A DNA stretch of 64,000 nucleotides from Loxodes magnus (lineage: Eukaryota > Ciliophora > Karyorelictea > Loxodida > Loxodidae), in NCBI GenBank assembly GCA_946699065.1, contig CAMPDV010000533.1, positions 124,001-188,000 on the forward strand, read 5' to 3'. Positions 61,862-64,000 of this stretch are shown piece by piece. The position numbers and the translations under genes were made by a program. Below the pieces are notes generated by a model. It was not told the DNA's origin. It saw only the letters and a program-made list of their open reading frames with translations, and ran no database searches. Each line of letters opens with the position of its first letter. Position 1 is the first letter of the stretch.

Positions 61862-63249
61862 AAGAGCTAAACTTTAAAACTTATTTTTAATAAAGTTACC
61901 ATTTAAAAATAATATAACTTTTAATAAAAGATTTGTCTAAAATAATATTGATTATAAAGATATTTTATACATTTGCCTATTAAAATCATTTTTAATTTGT
62001 GTCATATTTAAGGTTTTTTAGAATTTTTTATATATATCCTATTATTTTAAAATAAATTATTTATAACTTTATTTCTATTCAATTCTTCTATTTATTTTTT
62101 GCATTTTCAATTAATAAAACTACATATTACGAATTACGATTGAAATAAAAGTAATTTTTTAATTTTATTTATCAATTAAAATTAGTATAGATATAAGCAG
62201 TGCTTTTTGATAATAAGCTTAATTTAAGTTTATAAAGAATTTAAATTATTTCCTATAATTATTAATTACTTACTATTTATTTTCTTTATTCTTATAAATT
62301 TATTATTTTATCTAAATATTATTAATTTCCAGATAATTACACTAAAATTCTATGTCAAAATTATTTAAAAATATATAATTTTTCTTCATTAAAGTCAATA
62401 AAATTTTTCTTGACTAGATTCTATTATTAAAGATAATGAAGAAAAAGGATAAATTTATCAAAAGTAAGAGTGCGACAAATATTTTATTTAAATAAAAGTT
62501 TATAGTAGAAGCAAAGATATTTATAACATTTTTTGAATATTTTATTAATTTACCTGCTTTCTTTAGAAATCTAAGAATAAATATAAACTTAAAGAAGTAG
62601 AGCTAAGATTTTTTTTAACAACTCATTAATACTTTTGAATATCAAGACTTAAGAGAATTCAATAATATTACTTTATTACAACTTTTTTAAAGAGAATATC
62701 TTTAGATATTAATTTAATGTCATTTTACTTTTAAATCTATGGTATATGAACTAGTTGTAATAACCCTTAAAAATTTAAACTTAAAAAATTATGTAAACTA
62801 AGCTTTTATTAGGTATTTTTAATTTTATGACGTAAATATAATAAAGAGAGTGATTATCCCCACTTTTAAAAAATAAAATAAGTTATTTTACTTTTACTAT
62901 GTTTATAAATTAAAAATATTAATATAAAAATATTGTTGTATTAAATAATTAACTTTAATGATAGTTTAAAGTTATAAACATATAAAAATTAAGAGTATTT
63001 TTAATTTCTAGTAATTTTAGTAAATATGATATATTTTAAAATAATCTTTTCAAATAAGAAATAAAAATATTTTTATTTCGGATTTAAAAATATAAAAAAT
63101 CACTACATCATCTTTATGTAATTTAATAGAGTTAGAGAAGTCAACTTTATAATAAAAAAAAAATAATAAAACAACAGATATGCTTATTAATTATTAATAC
63201 ATTCCAATAAAATTTGTTTTTCGGCTAGAAATTTTAAAAGTTTATAATA
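61862..63249. other. AT-rich flank (copy of 42.45-43.84 kb)
   Basis: No gene recognised. Confidence 0.5.
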
Positions 63250-64000
63250 TTTGTAAGTTTCTTCTTTTTCTTAGAATCTATTGGTCTCCATCAGTAATTC
63301 TTATTTCCTGCATCAGATCTTCCAGTCGCTTGATGGGAAGAATGTTGTTGCCTTGATTCAAATCTAATTTCAGATCATTCTTCTTAATTACTATGTTTGC
63401 GGCCATTTCCGTTATAAGTAGCATCGACTTTTGTAAATGTTGTATAATTTTCTAATTTTTTCTGTTTGCTCTTTTCTTTTCTCTATTTCCATTAATACAC
63501 ACTCCATTTATTATGATTCTTGTAGGAAATATTCCAGTTTTCTTTTAAATTTCTGAATTAAATTAATCTTGTCTCTTCCAATTTTTTCGTTTTACTCTTA
63601 AAAATTTCAAATGCAATTTCCATTTTTCTCTTACCATTTTTTATCTTGTTATGTTTCAAAATTTTCCACCAAAATGAAGTTTTTCCTCTTCAATGTCGGT
63701 TGCAACTACTTCTTTTTTCGATGCCTTTGGTCCTCATCCAATACTATTACTCTTAATATCAATGCTTATATTAGGGTTAACATCTCAGTAAGTTCTATGC
63801 TTTGCAAAGTTTTTTTGTCCAAGTAGAACCAACCTTTTCCAGCTAGAAAATGGTTTATTCCAAGTTACTAATTTTATTTTTTTTATTTATTTTTTGCAGA
63901 ATTTCAGCCTAGAGTTCTTTTCTTTTTTCAGATAGTAAGTTAGGAGTGTTATACCTATATAAGTTTTGTAGCCTAGCCCCTTTACTTTAAGTTTTAATAT
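63250..64000 (-). pseudogene. Gag-like ORF1, leftward, cut by window end (copy of gag-g)
   Basis: Matches 43842-44592. The 5' end of the ORF lies beyond the window. Same broken frames as the other copies. Confidence 0.43.

Larger units (their letters stand above)
44441..63848. repeat. 19.4-kb tandem repeat, unit 2
   Basis: Near-identical to unit 1 (offset 19389-19408 depending on small indels). A third copy continues to the window end. Differences noticed: a single-base loss at about 46989, a 15-bp duplication at 55391-55420, and several percent divergence confined to the F-box gene at 53948-55453. Confidence 0.85.

Noticed and set aside
1..64000. tRNA, rRNA, snRNA genes or CRISPR arrays
   Set aside because: No T-arm consensus, conserved rRNA block or short regularly spaced repeats were found by reading. 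The repeats present are long segmental copies or simple A/T tracts.

Overview
The window is about 80% A+T. Under the standard code it contains almost no long reading frames. Long, homologous protein-coding frames appear only when TAA and TAG are read as glutamine and TGA as tryptophan. This points to a ciliate nuclear genome with all three stop codons reassigned, as described for karyorelicts and Condylostoma. The base composition, the many paralogues and the dense decayed retroelements would fit a repeat-rich (germline-like or unedited) chromosome. The exact genus cannot be named from the sequence.

Two kinds of gene dominate. (1) A family of F-box/leucine-rich-repeat (FBXL-type) genes of about 480-510 codons lies at 0.2-1.6 kb (-), 10.7-12.2 kb (+), 21.6-23.05 kb (+), 26.2-27.7 kb (-), 30.8-32.3 kb (-, frameshifted) and 34.6-36.0 kb (-), and again in the duplicated part. 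By family they would be substrate receptors of SCF ubiquitin ligases. (2) Remains of a two-ORF non-LTR retrotransposon family. ORF1 is gag-like, with a coiled coil and a CCHC zinc knuckle that is often degenerate. ORF2 is a reverse transcriptase with a C-terminal Cys/His motif. Several copies end in TTTAA repeats. There are also short conserved coding fragments of unknown identity.

Layout: 0-2.1 kb FBXL gene; 2.1-9.4 kb gag-like ORFs and fragments; 10.7-12.2 kb FBXL gene; 12.4-13.3 kb the best-preserved gag-like ORF; 13.4-16 kb AT-rich; 16-20 kb two decayed reverse transcriptases; 20.5-23.9 kb and 33.7-36.7 kb the two arms of an inverted repeat, each carrying an FBXL gene. From about 25.05 kb onward the sequence is a recent tandem duplication with a period of about 19.4 kb (25.05-44.44, 44.44-63.85, then a third copy begins). 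The segment 18.78-25 kb is an older, more diverged copy of 38.59-44.4 kb.

The most interesting points are the internal proof that TGA encodes Trp: it sits at the conserved F-box Trp, at the aromatic position of the zinc knuckle and in the RT NWxPIS motif, and it exchanges with TGG between paralogues. Also notable are an FBXL gene that differs by several percent between two tandem units that are otherwise nearly identical, and a conserved unknown protein fragment repeated next to these genes. Because no triplet is an unconditional stop here, the 3' ends of all coding calls are uncertain.
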